Assembly (NCBI RefSeq): GCF_014280875.1
Contig: NZ_JACLAL010000005.1
Location: 186,001 to 250,000 of the forward strand
Length of the DNA stretch: 64,000 nt
Direction of reading: 5' to 3'
From: Paenirhizobium daejeonense
Lineage (GTDB): Bacteria > Pseudomonadota > Alphaproteobacteria > Rhizobiales > Rhizobiaceae
In this document: one piece after another, positions 8,548 to 17,029 of the stretch
Layout of the letters: each line of letters opens with the position of its first letter
Position numbering within the stretch: position 1 is the stretch's first letter
Notes under the pieces: model-generated
Databases searched by the model: none
What the model saw: the letters and a program-made list of their open reading frames with translations, nothing else
What the model was told of the DNA's origin: nothing
Translations under genes and position numbers: made by a program

Positions 8548-9598
8548 CGCCTCGGCGGCGATCCGCGGATCGTTCCGTCGCTGGCTGCCCGGGAGCGACA
8601 CGGCGCTGAAAAACAATTTCGTGACGGTGGTCGCGAAGGTCCTGGCCGGCATATCGCATGAATTCGAGCTGCGCATGGGCTATCTGGCGCGGCAGATGTT
8701 TCTGACGAGTGCGACGGGGAAATTCCTCGAGCTGCACTGCTCGGATGTCGGGATCTACAGGAAAAAGGCGTCCGCTGCGGCGGGACAGGCTGTCGGAACG
8801 GCTGCAGCGAGCACCGCCTATCCGGAGGGCATCCGCTTCGTTTCCGGCAATGTCACATACGTTTCGACCGCGGCTGCGACATCCGGCGCGGATGGCAGCC
8901 TGACGCTGGCCGTCATTGCAGAGACCAAGGGCTCCAACACCAATCGCGATGGCGGTGGGCTGTTGTCTCTGGCCGATCCCGGCCTCTATCCGGATCTGTC
9001 GACGACATTCGAGGTGGATGCGGACGGGCTGGGCGGCGGCGCCGATATCGAGACCAACGATTCTCTCAAGGCACGTGGCTTGCAGCGCAAGCGAAACCCT
9101 CCGGGCGCAGGGAAGCTCAGCGACTACGAACGCGAGGTGCGGGCCGTCTCCGGGGTCAAGCAGGCATGGGCGTTTCGTGGGCAGAACCCGGGCGACGTGT
9201 TCGTCTACTTCCTGTTCGAAAACCGGCCGGGCTATATCCCCGAGGCCTCCGATGTGACGGTGGTGCAGGCGGCGATCGATGCAAAACGGTTGATCCGGTC
9301 CGATGCCAGTGAAGTCGTTGCGCCGACGGCGCATCCGGTCGATGTGACGATCAGCGGGCTTTCTCCCGACAATGAGGAGATCCGCGCCGCGATCGAGACG
9401 GCCATTGCCGATATCTACCTGACGAAATGCCGCCCCGGCATCGCAGGCAACACATTCACCCTGTCGCGGAGCTGGATCGGCGAGGCGATTTCCGGGGTAG
9501 CAGGCGAGGAAAGCCACGTTCTGGTGGCGCCTGCCGCCAATATCGTGCTGACGGGCGGGCAGTTCCCGACGCCCGGCACCTACAGCTATACGGCCTGA
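8519..9598 (+). CDS. Baseplate J-like protein (Mu gp47)
   Basis: A 359-residue protein with GGAGG at 8507-8511 before ATG 8519. Family marks include LELHCSDVGIYRKKAS, a central domain with GGGADIETNDSLKAR, and RKRNPPGAGKLSDYEREV. These match baseplate protein J (gp47 in Mu), the wedge component that carries the tail fibres. The C-terminal part predicts a mixed alpha/beta domain. It is followed after three bases by gp48. Confidence 0.9.
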   Translation: MAWSIRSLDDASAAIRGSFRRWLPGSDTALKNNFVTVVAKVLAGISHEFELRMGYLARQMFLTSATGKFLELHCSDVGIYRKKASAAAGQAVGTAAASTAYPEGIRFVSGNVTYVSTAAATSGADGSLTLAVIAETKGSNTNRDGGGLLSLADPGLYPDLSTTFEVDADGLGGGADIETNDSLKARGLQRKRNPPGAGKLSDYEREVRAVSGVKQAWAFRGQNPGDVFVYFLFENRPGYIPEASDVTVVQAAIDAKRLIRSDASEVVAPTAHPVDVTISGLSPDNEEIRAAIETAIADIYLTKCRPGIAGNTFTLSRSWIGEAISGVAGEESHVLVAPAANIVLTGGQFPTPGTYSYTA

Positions 9599-9601
9599 TC
9601 C

Positions 9602-10306
9602 ATGCGCAACACCTATGAGCATACGCGGACGAGCATCGGCTCGGACGAGGGCGATGGCATTCTCATCGTCGCACCGTCGGACGCACTCACCGCACCGGAG
9701 AATGACGACCTGATCGGGGCGGCACTTTCGTTCTGGCCGCAGGGGGCAGCATGGGGGACGCCGGATGGTCAGGCGATGTCGCTCGCCTCGGTACTGGCGC
9801 GATTTACCCGCGTGCTGATCGACCCGTTTATCTGGCTCTATGCAAGGGCGTGGAGGCTGGCGCGGGAATCGACCGTCGCCGGCGTCGACGAGCTGCTGAC
9901 CGACTGGGAGACGGACTACGGCCTGCCGGACAATTGCGTGACCGGAGAGACCAGTCGCGCCGAACGATTGAGGGCTCTGGAAGCCAAGGTTCGCGCGCTG
10001 GCCGTGGCGACGCCTGGCGAGTTCATCGCGCTGGCGGCCGGATACGGCTTTTCGATCACCATCACGGAACCAGTGATTTTCGAATGCGGGTTTTCCGAAT
10101 GCGGCGGCGAGCACGAAACGGGCGCTCCTGGCGAGGAGACCTACTGGCTGGTGCATGTTGCCGATCTCGCGGTCGATTATTTCGAATGCGGCTTTTCCGA
10201 ATGCGGCCATGACCCGCTGTTCGACCTTGGCGATGCCGAACGCCTGATGTGTATCCTGCGCCGGCTCGCGCCGGCCTGGACCCTGCCCATTCTCGCCAAC
10301 GACTGA
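9602..10306 (+). CDS. Tail protein gp48 (DUF2313/YmfQ-like)
   Basis: A 234-residue protein in the gp48 position with the family's N-terminal pattern (LSFWPQGAAWGTP) and a central helix containing LLTDWETDYGLPD. The C-terminal half carries an exact nine-residue duplication, FECGFSECG, at residues 160-168 and 194-202, giving eight Cys/Glu-type positions not expected in a cytoplasmic structural protein. The underlying DNA is a 26-base direct repeat with one mismatch (10079-10104 and 10181-10206). The family probably links wedge and fibre. Confidence 0.85.
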   Translation: MRNTYEHTRTSIGSDEGDGILIVAPSDALTAPENDDLIGAALSFWPQGAAWGTPDGQAMSLASVLARFTRVLIDPFIWLYARAWRLARESTVAGVDELLTDWETDYGLPDNCVTGETSRAERLRALEAKVRALAVATPGEFIALAAGYGFSITITEPVIFECGFSECGGEHETGAPGEETYWLVHVADLAVDYFECGFSECGHDPLFDLGDAERLMCILRRLAPAWTLPILAND

Positions 10307-10331
10307 CCTCACACCAAAGCACGAGGCTATC

Positions 10332-11567
10332 ATGAAGTATCAGGCACCATACGGGTCGTCGGACCCGGATGAGGAATATGTCGACCGCAACTCCTCAGCT
10401 GCGACCAGCGGCTCGAAACTCCCCGCTGGTTTCCCAAACTGGACGCAGAGGGAAATCGTCAACGTCATCAAGAAGGCGGGATTTACCCCTGACGATGTGC
10501 TGCAGCTTGCTGCGGCCATCCAGTCTGGCGGTCTCAACTACGGCGTCCTCGGCGGCACGGCCAATGCGTTGGCGGCGACGCTGCTATCGGCGCCTCCTGC
10601 GCTGGTTGACGGATTGACCGTGGTGTTGACGATCGGGGTCGCTAACACGGGGGCCGCGACACTGAATGTCAATGGTCTCGGAGCATTGCCGATCGTCAAC
10701 CTCTTCGGCGCTCCGCTGGTCGGCGGCGAACTGGTCGGTCCCGTACGTTTTACGTATGGCGCAGCAAAATGGTGGGCGGCCGTAGTGCAGCCGAGCGTCT
10801 CTGCCGACCGGACATATTATGTCAATTCTAACACGGGTAGTGACAGCAACAGCGGCCTCACAAGCGGGACGGCCTTTGCGACTATTCAGAAGGCTGTCGA
10901 CGTTGTCGCATCCATTAATTGGGCTGGTTACGCTGCAACGATTTCCGTGGCAAACGGTACATATGGTGCCGTTTCACTGAAGAACGTAGCTGGTGCGTCG
11001 TCAGTGACACTGACCGGAAACGTCGCGACACCCGCAAGCGTTGTAACCGGGGCGATTACGGCAAATGGCACCAGCGGATGGAAGGTCGAAGGTCTCAAAC
11101 CGACAACAACCGTCGCCGCGGCTCATAATCTGCAAATAACCGGTGGCTCAGTTGTTGTTGGCACCATGGAATGGCCTGTCAACGACGGTGGAGGAACATC
11201 CAATGGTGGCGCTCACATGGCGGCTGGGGCCGGTGGGTCTATCCTCGTTACCGGAACACAACGGATCGCCGGCGGAGCAACGATCGCTCACATGTATGTC
11301 GCCGATGGTGGGGCTATTCGTTTCCTTCAGGGGGCGGTGCCTGCGCTGAACGTTCTTGCGACGGTTGGTTTTACGCAGTTCGTGAATGCGGTTTCCTTGG
11401 GCAATATTCATGTCACGTACGCCTCAATAACGGGTGCGGCGAACGTCAACACCGGCAAAAAATACAACGCCACGGCAAATGGCATTATTAATACCGATGG
11501 TGCTGGGGTGGGCTATTACCCCGGTCCGACAGCTGGAACGACAGCGACAGGAGGCCAATATGTTTGA
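10332..11567 (+). CDS. Tail fibre protein
   Basis: A 411-residue protein starting at ATG 10332. The N-terminal 50 residues (SSDPDEEYVDRNSS, then FPNWTQREIVNVI) are a typical fibre attachment region. The middle and C-terminal parts are Gly/Thr/Asn/Val-rich, with a DUF1565-like parallel beta-helix start (YYVNSNTGSDSNSGLTSG). The visible composition of 10800-11560 is more AT-rich and repetitive than the structural genes before it, common for swapped receptor-binding domains. It would recognise the bacterial surface. The next gene overlaps its end by eight bases. Confidence 0.82.
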   Translation: MKYQAPYGSSDPDEEYVDRNSSAATSGSKLPAGFPNWTQREIVNVIKKAGFTPDDVLQLAAAIQSGGLNYGVLGGTANALAATLLSAPPALVDGLTVVLTIGVANTGAATLNVNGLGALPIVNLFGAPLVGGELVGPVRFTYGAAKWWAAVVQPSVSADRTYYVNSNTGSDSNSGLTSGTAFATIQKAVDVVASINWAGYAATISVANGTYGAVSLKNVAGASSVTLTGNVATPASVVTGAITANGTSGWKVEGLKPTTTVAAAHNLQITGGSVVVGTMEWPVNDGGGTSNGGAHMAAGAGGSILVTGTQRIAGGATIAHMYVADGGAIRFLQGAVPALNVLATVGFTQFVNAVSLGNIHVTYASITGAANVNTGKKYNATANGIINTDGAGVGYYPGPTAGTTATGGQYV

Positions 11568-12117
11568 TCCAGCAAACTGGTACTGGATCCGGGAGGATGG
11601 GGCTCTCTACTCCTCCGCATCACGCGCGTTTGTCGCGGCCAACGATACGGATTATGTTCTATGGCTCCGTACCGGTGCGATGCCGACGCCCTATCCTCGC
11701 GATGCGTCCGGCGCCGAGAGCGAGGCTGAGCTGGCAGAGGTCCTTCGACCGTATGGGGTTTTTGTTCGCCTGGCTGACTATGCCGCAGCGAAACGCTATG
11801 CATTGGAAACGGGGGGATTTGTCTATGGTGGCAACCTCATCGCCACGGACCGCGACAGTCAGGCTGCGATCGGGAATGGCGCGCTTGCGGCCACTGTCAT
11901 CGGCTCCGAATTCTCAACGGCCTGGAAATGCGCAGACGGATCGTTCCTATCGCTGGGGCAGGATGAAATGCTTGCGATGGCGACGGCAGTGATGAATTTC
12001 ATCAGTTCGTGCTTCTCTGCCGAGGCGGTGATCGTCAGGGCAATTGAAGAAGGCAATATTGCAAACCAACAAGAGGTGGACGCTGCCGAATGGCCGTCTG
12101 CTAGGCAGGCGCAGTGA
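11560..12117 (+). CDS. Tail fibre assembly-like protein (DUF4376-type)
   Basis: A 185-residue protein from ATG 11560 (GGAGG-like AGGAGG at 11549-11554). The block GGFVYGGNLIATDRDSQAAI, followed by WKCADGSFLSL, is characteristic of DUF4376 domains found in proteins after fibre genes. It likely assists folding of, or becomes part of, the fibre. Its last 17 bases overlap the 3' end of the oppositely oriented acyltransferase gene. Confidence 0.78.
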   Translation: MFDPANWYWIREDGALYSSASRAFVAANDTDYVLWLRTGAMPTPYPRDASGAESEAELAEVLRPYGVFVRLADYAAAKRYALETGGFVYGGNLIATDRDSQAAIGNGALAATVIGSEFSTAWKCADGSFLSLGQDEMLAMATAVMNFISSCFSAEAVIVRAIEEGNIANQQEVDAAEWPSARQAQ

Positions 12118-13201
12118 CGGACTGACTAATTCCGGCGCGGACAGCGCGCTGGATGGGACGCTCGATATATATGGTGACAAGGGCGGCGGCCACGAAACTT
12201 GCGGTTATGCCTGCCATCAACACGATGGCGAGGGGCGCCCCTGCATCGTAAAGGGCATTCATCGCGAAATTCCCGACAGGTGCGTGCAGCAGATACAGAG
12301 CGTATGAGATGTTTCCGAGAAACATCAGCGGGGCCGGCACACTCTGAAAGCCGGCCTTCATTGCCGCGAAAAAAACGACAGGTGCAGCGACGTACGTCAC
12401 GATCGGTTCGAAGGGACCGTCGCCGGTCAGGTATCCAGGTCTGGTCTGCTCGAAAACCGAGAACAGCATGGCAATGCTCGCGGTGGTAAATCCCACTAAC
12501 CCGCCAAGCGATAGCGTCGATCGTTGATACAAGTACATTGCGCGACCGATGATGAAAAACGGCAGGTATCCAGTGAATGTTGCCTGGTCGGCAGCGTATT
12601 GGCTGAAGATTACCGGGGCCAAGATCATCGCCACGGATGCCAGCATCCCTATGGTTGCCAGCACCGGGCGGGGCCTGGCTACCATCATCCAGATGGCGAA
12701 GATGCCGTAGAATATGAACTCCACATAGAGAGACCAAACCGGTCCCAAAGCGGAGCGACGGTAATCGATGGCAAAGATATAGGTTAGCGCTGTTGCAATA
12801 TAGTCGCCGGCCGACTGCGCCTTGTTTCCGTAGAACGGGGTGATGCCCAATGTTTCAGAGCACACCGCTATCAGCCAAGTGATGAATATAGTCAGGAACA
12901 GTGTGGGCAGGATGCGTACGGATCGACGAAGAATAAAGTCTATCCTGCTACCGGTCTGGCCGACGTGGCTGATAATAAACCCACTGATGATGAAAAACAC
13001 CATCACTGCTAGATGAGCACCATCCCCCGTCAGTCGTAACGGTGTGCTGAACCACTCCCGAAAGGTCGAGAACACTGGCAGAATCGCCTTGTGGGTTCCC
13101 GCGTACCAAGCACCTCCGAGATGCGCCCATACAACCAACAGCGGTGCGACGCCACGCAGGATGTGGATGAACGGTATCAACGATTTGTTAGCTGCCTCCA
13201 T
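12101..13201 (-). CDS. Acyltransferase-3 family membrane protein (prophage cargo)
   Basis: A 366-residue integral membrane protein with about ten hydrophobic segments. The family signature Arg-x10-His is exact (R16 and H27), followed by FFIISGFIISH and the RRSVRILPTLF loop. Such proteins O-acetylate or acylate surface sugars. The gene sits on the opposite strand between fibre assembly and endolysin genes, the usual site for lysogenic-conversion cargo. Modification of host surface polysaccharide that blocks superinfection is the likely job, by analogy with OafA-type phage acetylases. The acyl donor and acceptor cannot be read from the sequence. Confidence 0.85.
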   Translation of the reverse strand: MEAANKSLIPFIHILRGVAPLLVVWAHLGGAWYAGTHKAILPVFSTFREWFSTPLRLTGDGAHLAVMVFFIISGFIISHVGQTGSRIDFILRRSVRILPTLFLTIFITWLIAVCSETLGITPFYGNKAQSAGDYIATALTYIFAIDYRRSALGPVWSLYVEFIFYGIFAIWMMVARPRPVLATIGMLASVAMILAPVIFSQYAADQATFTGYLPFFIIGRAMYLYQRSTLSLGGLVGFTTASIAMLFSVFEQTRPGYLTGDGPFEPIVTYVAAPVVFFAAMKAGFQSVPAPLMFLGNISYALYLLHAPVGNFAMNALYDAGAPLAIVLMAGITASFVAAALVTIYIERPIQRAVRAGISQSVTAPA

Positions 13202-13305
13202 GAGTGACCCATACCATCGGTCGTATTGCGCAGCAAGTACACTCCTTCAGCGTTAGGCCAGCGCCGAGCGCGTCTTTCTCGTTTTACAATCAAAAGGAAA
13301 TCACC

Positions 13306-14007
13306 ATGAAAACGACACTGGATATCCAGCGTCGTCTGGCGGAACTCGGCTATGATCCGGGTCCGGCAGACGGCATTCGCGGGCGGCAGACCATTGCCGC
13401 CGTCAAGAGATTTCAGTCGGCGAGCCATCTGACTGTCGATGGTATTGCCGGCCCGGCGACACTCAGGGCGCTGTTTGGCGGCGCGACTGTCTCTGCTTCC
13501 GAGAGCCCGGATGCCTGCCCGTGGCTTGAACAGGCCTTTCGCACGAAGGGGCTGCACGAGCGCCGCGACAATGCGGCGTTGCGCGAATTTCTGAAAAGCG
13601 ACGGTGGCACGGTCGGCGATCCGGCGAAGGTTCCGTGGTGCGGCGATTTCGTGCAGACCTGCATTGCTCTCTCCATGCCGGAAGAGGTGCTGCCGAACAA
13701 TCCCTATGCGGCGATTAACTGGCTGAAGTTCGGCCGTGAGTGCGCGCCGCAGCGCGGTGCCGTGCTGGTCTTCTGGCGCGGCTCGCCCGATGGCTGGCAG
13801 GGGCATGTGGGGTTCTACGTTTCCGAGGACGCGACCCACTACCACGTGATCGGCGGCAACCAGAGCGACAGCATTACCGTCAGCCGGATCGTCAAGAACC
13901 GGCTGCGCAAGGGGGGCAGCCGCTGGCCGCTGACAGCGCTCGCAGTCAATAGCGGAGCCGTGATTGCCGACGGTTCGACGCTTGTCGAAACGCGTAACGA
14001 AGCCTGA
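13306..14007 (+). CDS. Endolysin: peptidoglycan-binding domain plus NlpC/P60-CHAP-like (TIGR02594) domain
   Basis: ATG 13306 follows AAGGA at 13294-13298. Residues 1-57 form a PG_binding_1 domain (RRLAELGYDPGPADGIRGRQ). Residues about 75-220 form a cysteine amidase/endopeptidase domain with Cys112 in PWCGDF and His167 in GHVGFYV, the catalytic pair of the TIGR02594 family. Total 233 residues with no signal peptide, so export needs the holin. The binding domain is at the N-terminus, less common in Gram-negative phage lysins but frequent in this family. Confidence 0.85.
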   Translation: MKTTLDIQRRLAELGYDPGPADGIRGRQTIAAVKRFQSASHLTVDGIAGPATLRALFGGATVSASESPDACPWLEQAFRTKGLHERRDNAALREFLKSDGGTVGDPAKVPWCGDFVQTCIALSMPEEVLPNNPYAAINWLKFGRECAPQRGAVLVFWRGSPDGWQGHVGFYVSEDATHYHVIGGNQSDSITVSRIVKNRLRKGGSRWPLTALAVNSGAVIADGSTLVETRNEA

Positions 14008-14017
14008 TGAGGAAACA

Positions 14018-14218
14018 ATGACCGTATGGATTCGCATCGCCCTCTACATGGTTGCGGGCTGGCTCTATGGCTCCGGCTATATCGGTGATGAGGTCAAGGC
14101 TTTGATCACCACAGACCCCGCCGTCGCGTCTTCGATCGAAGCAGGCATCTCGGCGCTGATCGCCTCGGTCCCTGTCGCCTGGTGGCAGTGGGCGCGCAAG
14201 ACCGGCAAGCCGACCTGA
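14018..14218 (+). CDS. Probable holin (small two-helix membrane protein)
   Basis: A 66-residue protein with GAGGAAA at 14009-14015 before ATG 14018, ten bases after the endolysin stop. Hydrophobic segments lie at about residues 4-20 and 38-56, the second ending in WWQWARKTGKPT, a positively charged tail. Size, topology and position next to the lysin suggest a holin. No family is recognised with confidence. Confidence 0.6.
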   Translation: MTVWIRIALYMVAGWLYGSGYIGDEVKALITTDPAVASSIEAGISALIASVPVAWWQWARKTGKPT

Positions 14219-14247
14219 CATCACCCTCCCGTTGAAGGATTTTCATC

Positions 14248-14541
14248 ATGACCGCAACGACCAAGGCCGTGCTTTGCGCGGCCGGGCAGTGGACTGCCGT
14301 CTCGACTGCCAAGGCAAAGGTGCTGGCTTCGCTTCGCAGCTCCGGCGCGATCTACCTCAAGACCGGCTCGGCGCTGCCGACTTTGGCGCCGACGACGGAG
14401 GATAATGCCAGCGCGGGTTTCGATTTCCTGACGATCACGGCCGACCGGCCGGCGTCGTTCACGTTCTCGGACACGACGACGAACGTCTACGCCTATCCCC
14501 GCGGCGACAGCGCCAAGACCATCGAGACCGTGACGGAGTAG
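14248..14541 (+). CDS. Small phage protein, unknown function
   Basis: A 97-residue protein with GAAGGA at 14234-14239 before ATG 14248. It is Thr/Ala/Ser-rich with predicted beta structure and no Cys pairs or membrane segment beyond a weak hydrophobic start. It lies six bases before the SGNH hydrolase gene, so the two may be co-expressed and perhaps interact. The composition would suit a virion surface or decoration protein, but that is a guess. Confidence 0.65.
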   Translation: MTATTKAVLCAAGQWTAVSTAKAKVLASLRSSGAIYLKTGSALPTLAPTTEDNASAGFDFLTITADRPASFTFSDTTTNVYAYPRGDSAKTIETVTE

Positions 14542-14546
14542 GGCTC

Positions 14547-15770
14547 ATGCCGGTGATTGCATTCGGCGGCCCGGGACCGGCGTTTGGCCTGGGACAGATC
14601 GCCCTTGGTCAGGGTGGTGGAGCGGCAGTGACGCCCGGCATCATCGCTGCCAACCGGACGCAGATCCCCACAGCCGGAGCAGCTCGGACCGCCCCCTATA
14701 CCTCCCGGCGGGAGCACTATGCTCATCCATCCGGCGAGATTTCCAATCTGCGGCTGACATATCTCGGTTGGTACATGTCCGGCGCAGCCACCACGGCGAG
14801 CGCTGGATACACCTGCAAATCGTTTATTGAGTACCCTGCGGGAACATTTACTCCCGTGAATGCCGGCGCCGATGTCGTTGTCCCAGCCGGCGGGCAAATC
14901 GAGGTCACATGCGGCGTGAAGATCCCCGCAGGCGCGCGTTTCTGGGAGCGCACCGTGATCCTCACCACAGGGACTATCCCGGCGCTCGTCCTCCCGGCTG
15001 TCGCGAGTTCCCTCGGTGGAATCAGTGACGGATTTGCAGCGAGCGATCTCGGCAATAGCGGGTCCATGACCGGCTCCAATACCTCGCAGTATCACGGGGC
15101 GTCGGCTATCCACGCGGATATCGCTGCGGCCGGAGCGCGAGCCGCTGCGTTGTTGGGCGACAGTCTGGTCCATGGGCAAGGTGACACTACCGGGACTGGG
15201 GCGAAGGGCTCCAGTGGTTTCGTAGCACGATTGATAGATGCCGTGATGCCTAGCGTGAAAATAGCGTATCCGGGGCAGCGTGCGTCGCAGTTTGCAACGC
15301 TGATATCTGGAGCTGGTCCTGTTGCGACGTTCTTTAACAGCGTCAGGGTCACTGACTATGTGATCGAACATGGTGTCAACGACCTGATCCAGAGTTCAAC
15401 GCAGGAAGCGCTGGACACTGCATATTCCTCCATCGTTGCGACGATCCTTTGGGTTAAACCGTCCGCTATCATCCACCAGACGACGCTTACACCCCGCACC
15501 AGTGAGGCCGTCGAGGGCACGGGCTGGATCAGCGCGGAGGCTCAGGTTGAAAAAACAGATGGCACGTGGTCGTTGCTCGATGTGGTAAATGCAGCCACCC
15601 GTGCTCGGCGTTCTGGCATCAATGGGCAAATCATCGATTTCGCCGACGCTGCCATGACCGCACGCGATAGCGGGATATGGGGAGGTCCGTATCCGGTCAC
15701 AGGCGACGGCACGCATCCATATACTGCCAAGTGCGCGGCGATGGCAGCGGCGCTGACATTCAGCCCATAG
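14547..15770 (+). CDS. SGNH/GDSL-type hydrolase carried by the prophage
   Basis: A 407-residue protein with an N-terminal beta-rich domain (about 1-195) and a C-terminal SGNH hydrolase. Block I is GDSL with Ser206, block II glycine lies in YPGQRAS (about 243), block III is GVND with Asn278, and block V is DGTHP with Asp387 and His390. All catalytic positions are present. Such phage esterases deacetylate bacterial surface polysaccharide or act within tail spikes. There is no signal peptide, so a virion-borne enzyme is more likely than a secreted one. It opposes, chemically, the acyltransferase at 12101-13201. Confidence 0.82.
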   Translation: MPVIAFGGPGPAFGLGQIALGQGGGAAVTPGIIAANRTQIPTAGAARTAPYTSRREHYAHPSGEISNLRLTYLGWYMSGAATTASAGYTCKSFIEYPAGTFTPVNAGADVVVPAGGQIEVTCGVKIPAGARFWERTVILTTGTIPALVLPAVASSLGGISDGFAASDLGNSGSMTGSNTSQYHGASAIHADIAAAGARAAALLGDSLVHGQGDTTGTGAKGSSGFVARLIDAVMPSVKIAYPGQRASQFATLISGAGPVATFFNSVRVTDYVIEHGVNDLIQSSTQEALDTAYSSIVATILWVKPSAIIHQTTLTPRTSEAVEGTGWISAEAQVEKTDGTWSLLDVVNAATRARRSGINGQIIDFADAAMTARDSGIWGGPYPVTGDGTHPYTAKCAAMAAALTFSP

Positions 15771-15810
15771 TCACAACATCATCTGGTGTTCGCAGCTCAA
15801 ACTGGAGGCG

Positions 15811-16083
15811 TCAGGAGCTGTTCCCCGCTGGCGGGCTGGAAACCCAGTATCCCGTCATGAGCCTGGTGTTTTTCTCGCCGCATGCGCAGCGCAGGCGGGC
15901 CTCTATATTCCGTACATTAGCCATATTCGCATAGGCATCGAGCAGTGCGCGATCCAGTTCGCGTTGACGCCCGCATGACCGGCACTCAGCCAGGAATATG
16001 ACGTGCTGGGGAATGGTGTTGAGTGAGGCGGAGTATCCGCCGAGCGGTTGATGCTCCACGAATCTGCGGCTGTCGTTATCCAT
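15811..16083 (-). CDS. Small cysteine-motif protein, unknown function
   Basis: The start ATG at 16083 has GAGGACG upstream on the reverse strand; a longer open frame to 16242 lacks a convincing site. The 90-residue protein has CRSCGR and CACGE pairs separated by about 28 residues, a layout that could bind one zinc ion. It lies among small reverse-strand prophage genes of unknown role. Nothing else is recognisable. Confidence 0.6.
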   Translation of the reverse strand: MDNDSRRFVEHQPLGGYSASLNTIPQHVIFLAECRSCGRQRELDRALLDAYANMANVRNIEARLRCACGEKNTRLMTGYWVSSPPAGNSS

Positions 16084-16198
16084 ACGGTTTCGTCCTCGTT
16101 TCGAGGCCGGCCGCCACGGCCATGTTTTCCCCGTGTGCCGCATGGGGATTGAGCATAAATGCCCCTGCATTGGCTCCTCTGTCAATCGACCGGAGATT

Positions 16199-16663
16199 TC
16201 ATTTGGCGTCTCTGCCGAGGTTATCCTGCTCGGGCCAATCATCCATATTAGTGATAGCCTGCCGCAATGTATCGACGGTCGCCGCCTTGCCGCTCATGGC
16301 ATACATGGCATCTGACGCTACCGCGAGGATCGCAACCCATACCTCTGCCGGGTGCCAGCCCTGGCTATCAGCGGCGGCGGCGAGAGCCGTGAGGGGAGAT
16401 TTCATAGCATCGTAACAGGCATCGTCCCGCTCCTCCTCGGACATGCTGGAGGCGGGCGGCTGGATCGACACGACACGCCGGTCCGTGAGAAACCGGCGCA
16501 CGTTCTCGGCCGTCGCCGTTCTCTGTATGCCGTCGGCCGCCCATCGCTGGACAGTACGGACATTCACGTCCATCTCGCGGGATAGCGGCGATTGCCAGAA
16601 CTGGCCGTAACATTGCGAGGCGAGGGCTGCGAGTTCCGCTGCCGTCATGGCGATTTCAGTCAT
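16199..16663 (-). CDS. Putative helix-turn-helix phage protein
   Basis: A 154-residue protein starting at ATG 16663 behind GGAGCTAGCC. Residues about 22-60 read as a helix-turn-helix (LSREMDVNVRTVQRWAADGI), of the type used by small phage regulators recognising DNA through a MerR- or Cro-like helix. The rest is helical and acidic, with a C-terminal DDWPEQDNL. It may regulate the neighbouring reverse-strand genes or late genes. No partner is known from the sequence. Confidence 0.65.
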   Translation of the reverse strand: MTEIAMTAAELAALASQCYGQFWQSPLSREMDVNVRTVQRWAADGIQRTATAENVRRFLTDRRVVSIQPPASSMSEEERDDACYDAMKSPLTALAAAADSQGWHPAEVWVAILAVASDAMYAMSGKAATVDTLRQAITNMDDWPEQDNLGRDAK

Positions 16664-16680
16664 GGCTAGCTCCTGAATGG

Positions 16681-16702
16681 AAAAGCCCCGCTGAAGCGGG
16701 GC
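16681..16702 (-). terminator. Rho-independent terminator after the 62-residue gene
   Basis: GCCCCGC (16685-16691) pairs with GCGGGGC (16696-16702) around TGAA. Read on the reverse strand the stem is followed by TTTT (16684-16681). It lies 7 bases after the stop of the 16709-16897 gene and before the start of the 16199-16663 gene. Confidence 0.8.
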
Positions 16703-16708
16703 CGGAAC

Positions 16709-16897
16709 TCAGTTATTGGCATCGGTCCAGAAATCTTCGTTTTGCCAGATCCGGTCGAACTCAGCGGCGGTTTCCGCCCTGGCGGCGATGCGCTCAATCT
16801 CGGTATCGCTGATATCGTATCCGCAATGGGTCTGTACTGCCTTGATAAAGCCGTTAGAGCCACGGGAAAATTCTTCGTAGATGGTTTCGATAGTCAT
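16709..16897 (-). CDS. Small acidic phage protein, unknown function
   Basis: A 62-residue protein from ATG 16897 with AAGGAG at 16908-16913 on the reverse strand, ideally spaced. It is acidic and helical (TIETIYEEFSRGSNGFIKAV), with one Cys. A strong terminator follows the stop, so it forms its own transcription unit. It reads like a small host-takeover or regulatory protein, but no family is recognised. Confidence 0.65.
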   Translation of the reverse strand: MTIETIYEEFSRGSNGFIKAVQTHCGYDISDTEIERIAARAETAAEFDRIWQNEDFWTDANN

Positions 16898-17029
16898 GGT
16901 CGGTCTCCTTACCGAGGACCCGGCCCAATGCCGTTGTCCATGAATAATAACTACGACATTTTGCCGTAAATGTAAACTGTGTTTGCTCATTAAAATTCAC
17001 ATATTCATGTGGTGACAGGAGATTTCGTA

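Noticed and set aside
10079..10206. CRISPR-like repeat
   Set aside because: Only two copies, in frame within gp48; no further repeats or spacers.
8516..10333. 605-codon reverse open frame
   Set aside because: Covers gp47 and gp48 antisense; the forward genes have ribosome sites, overlaps and family motifs.
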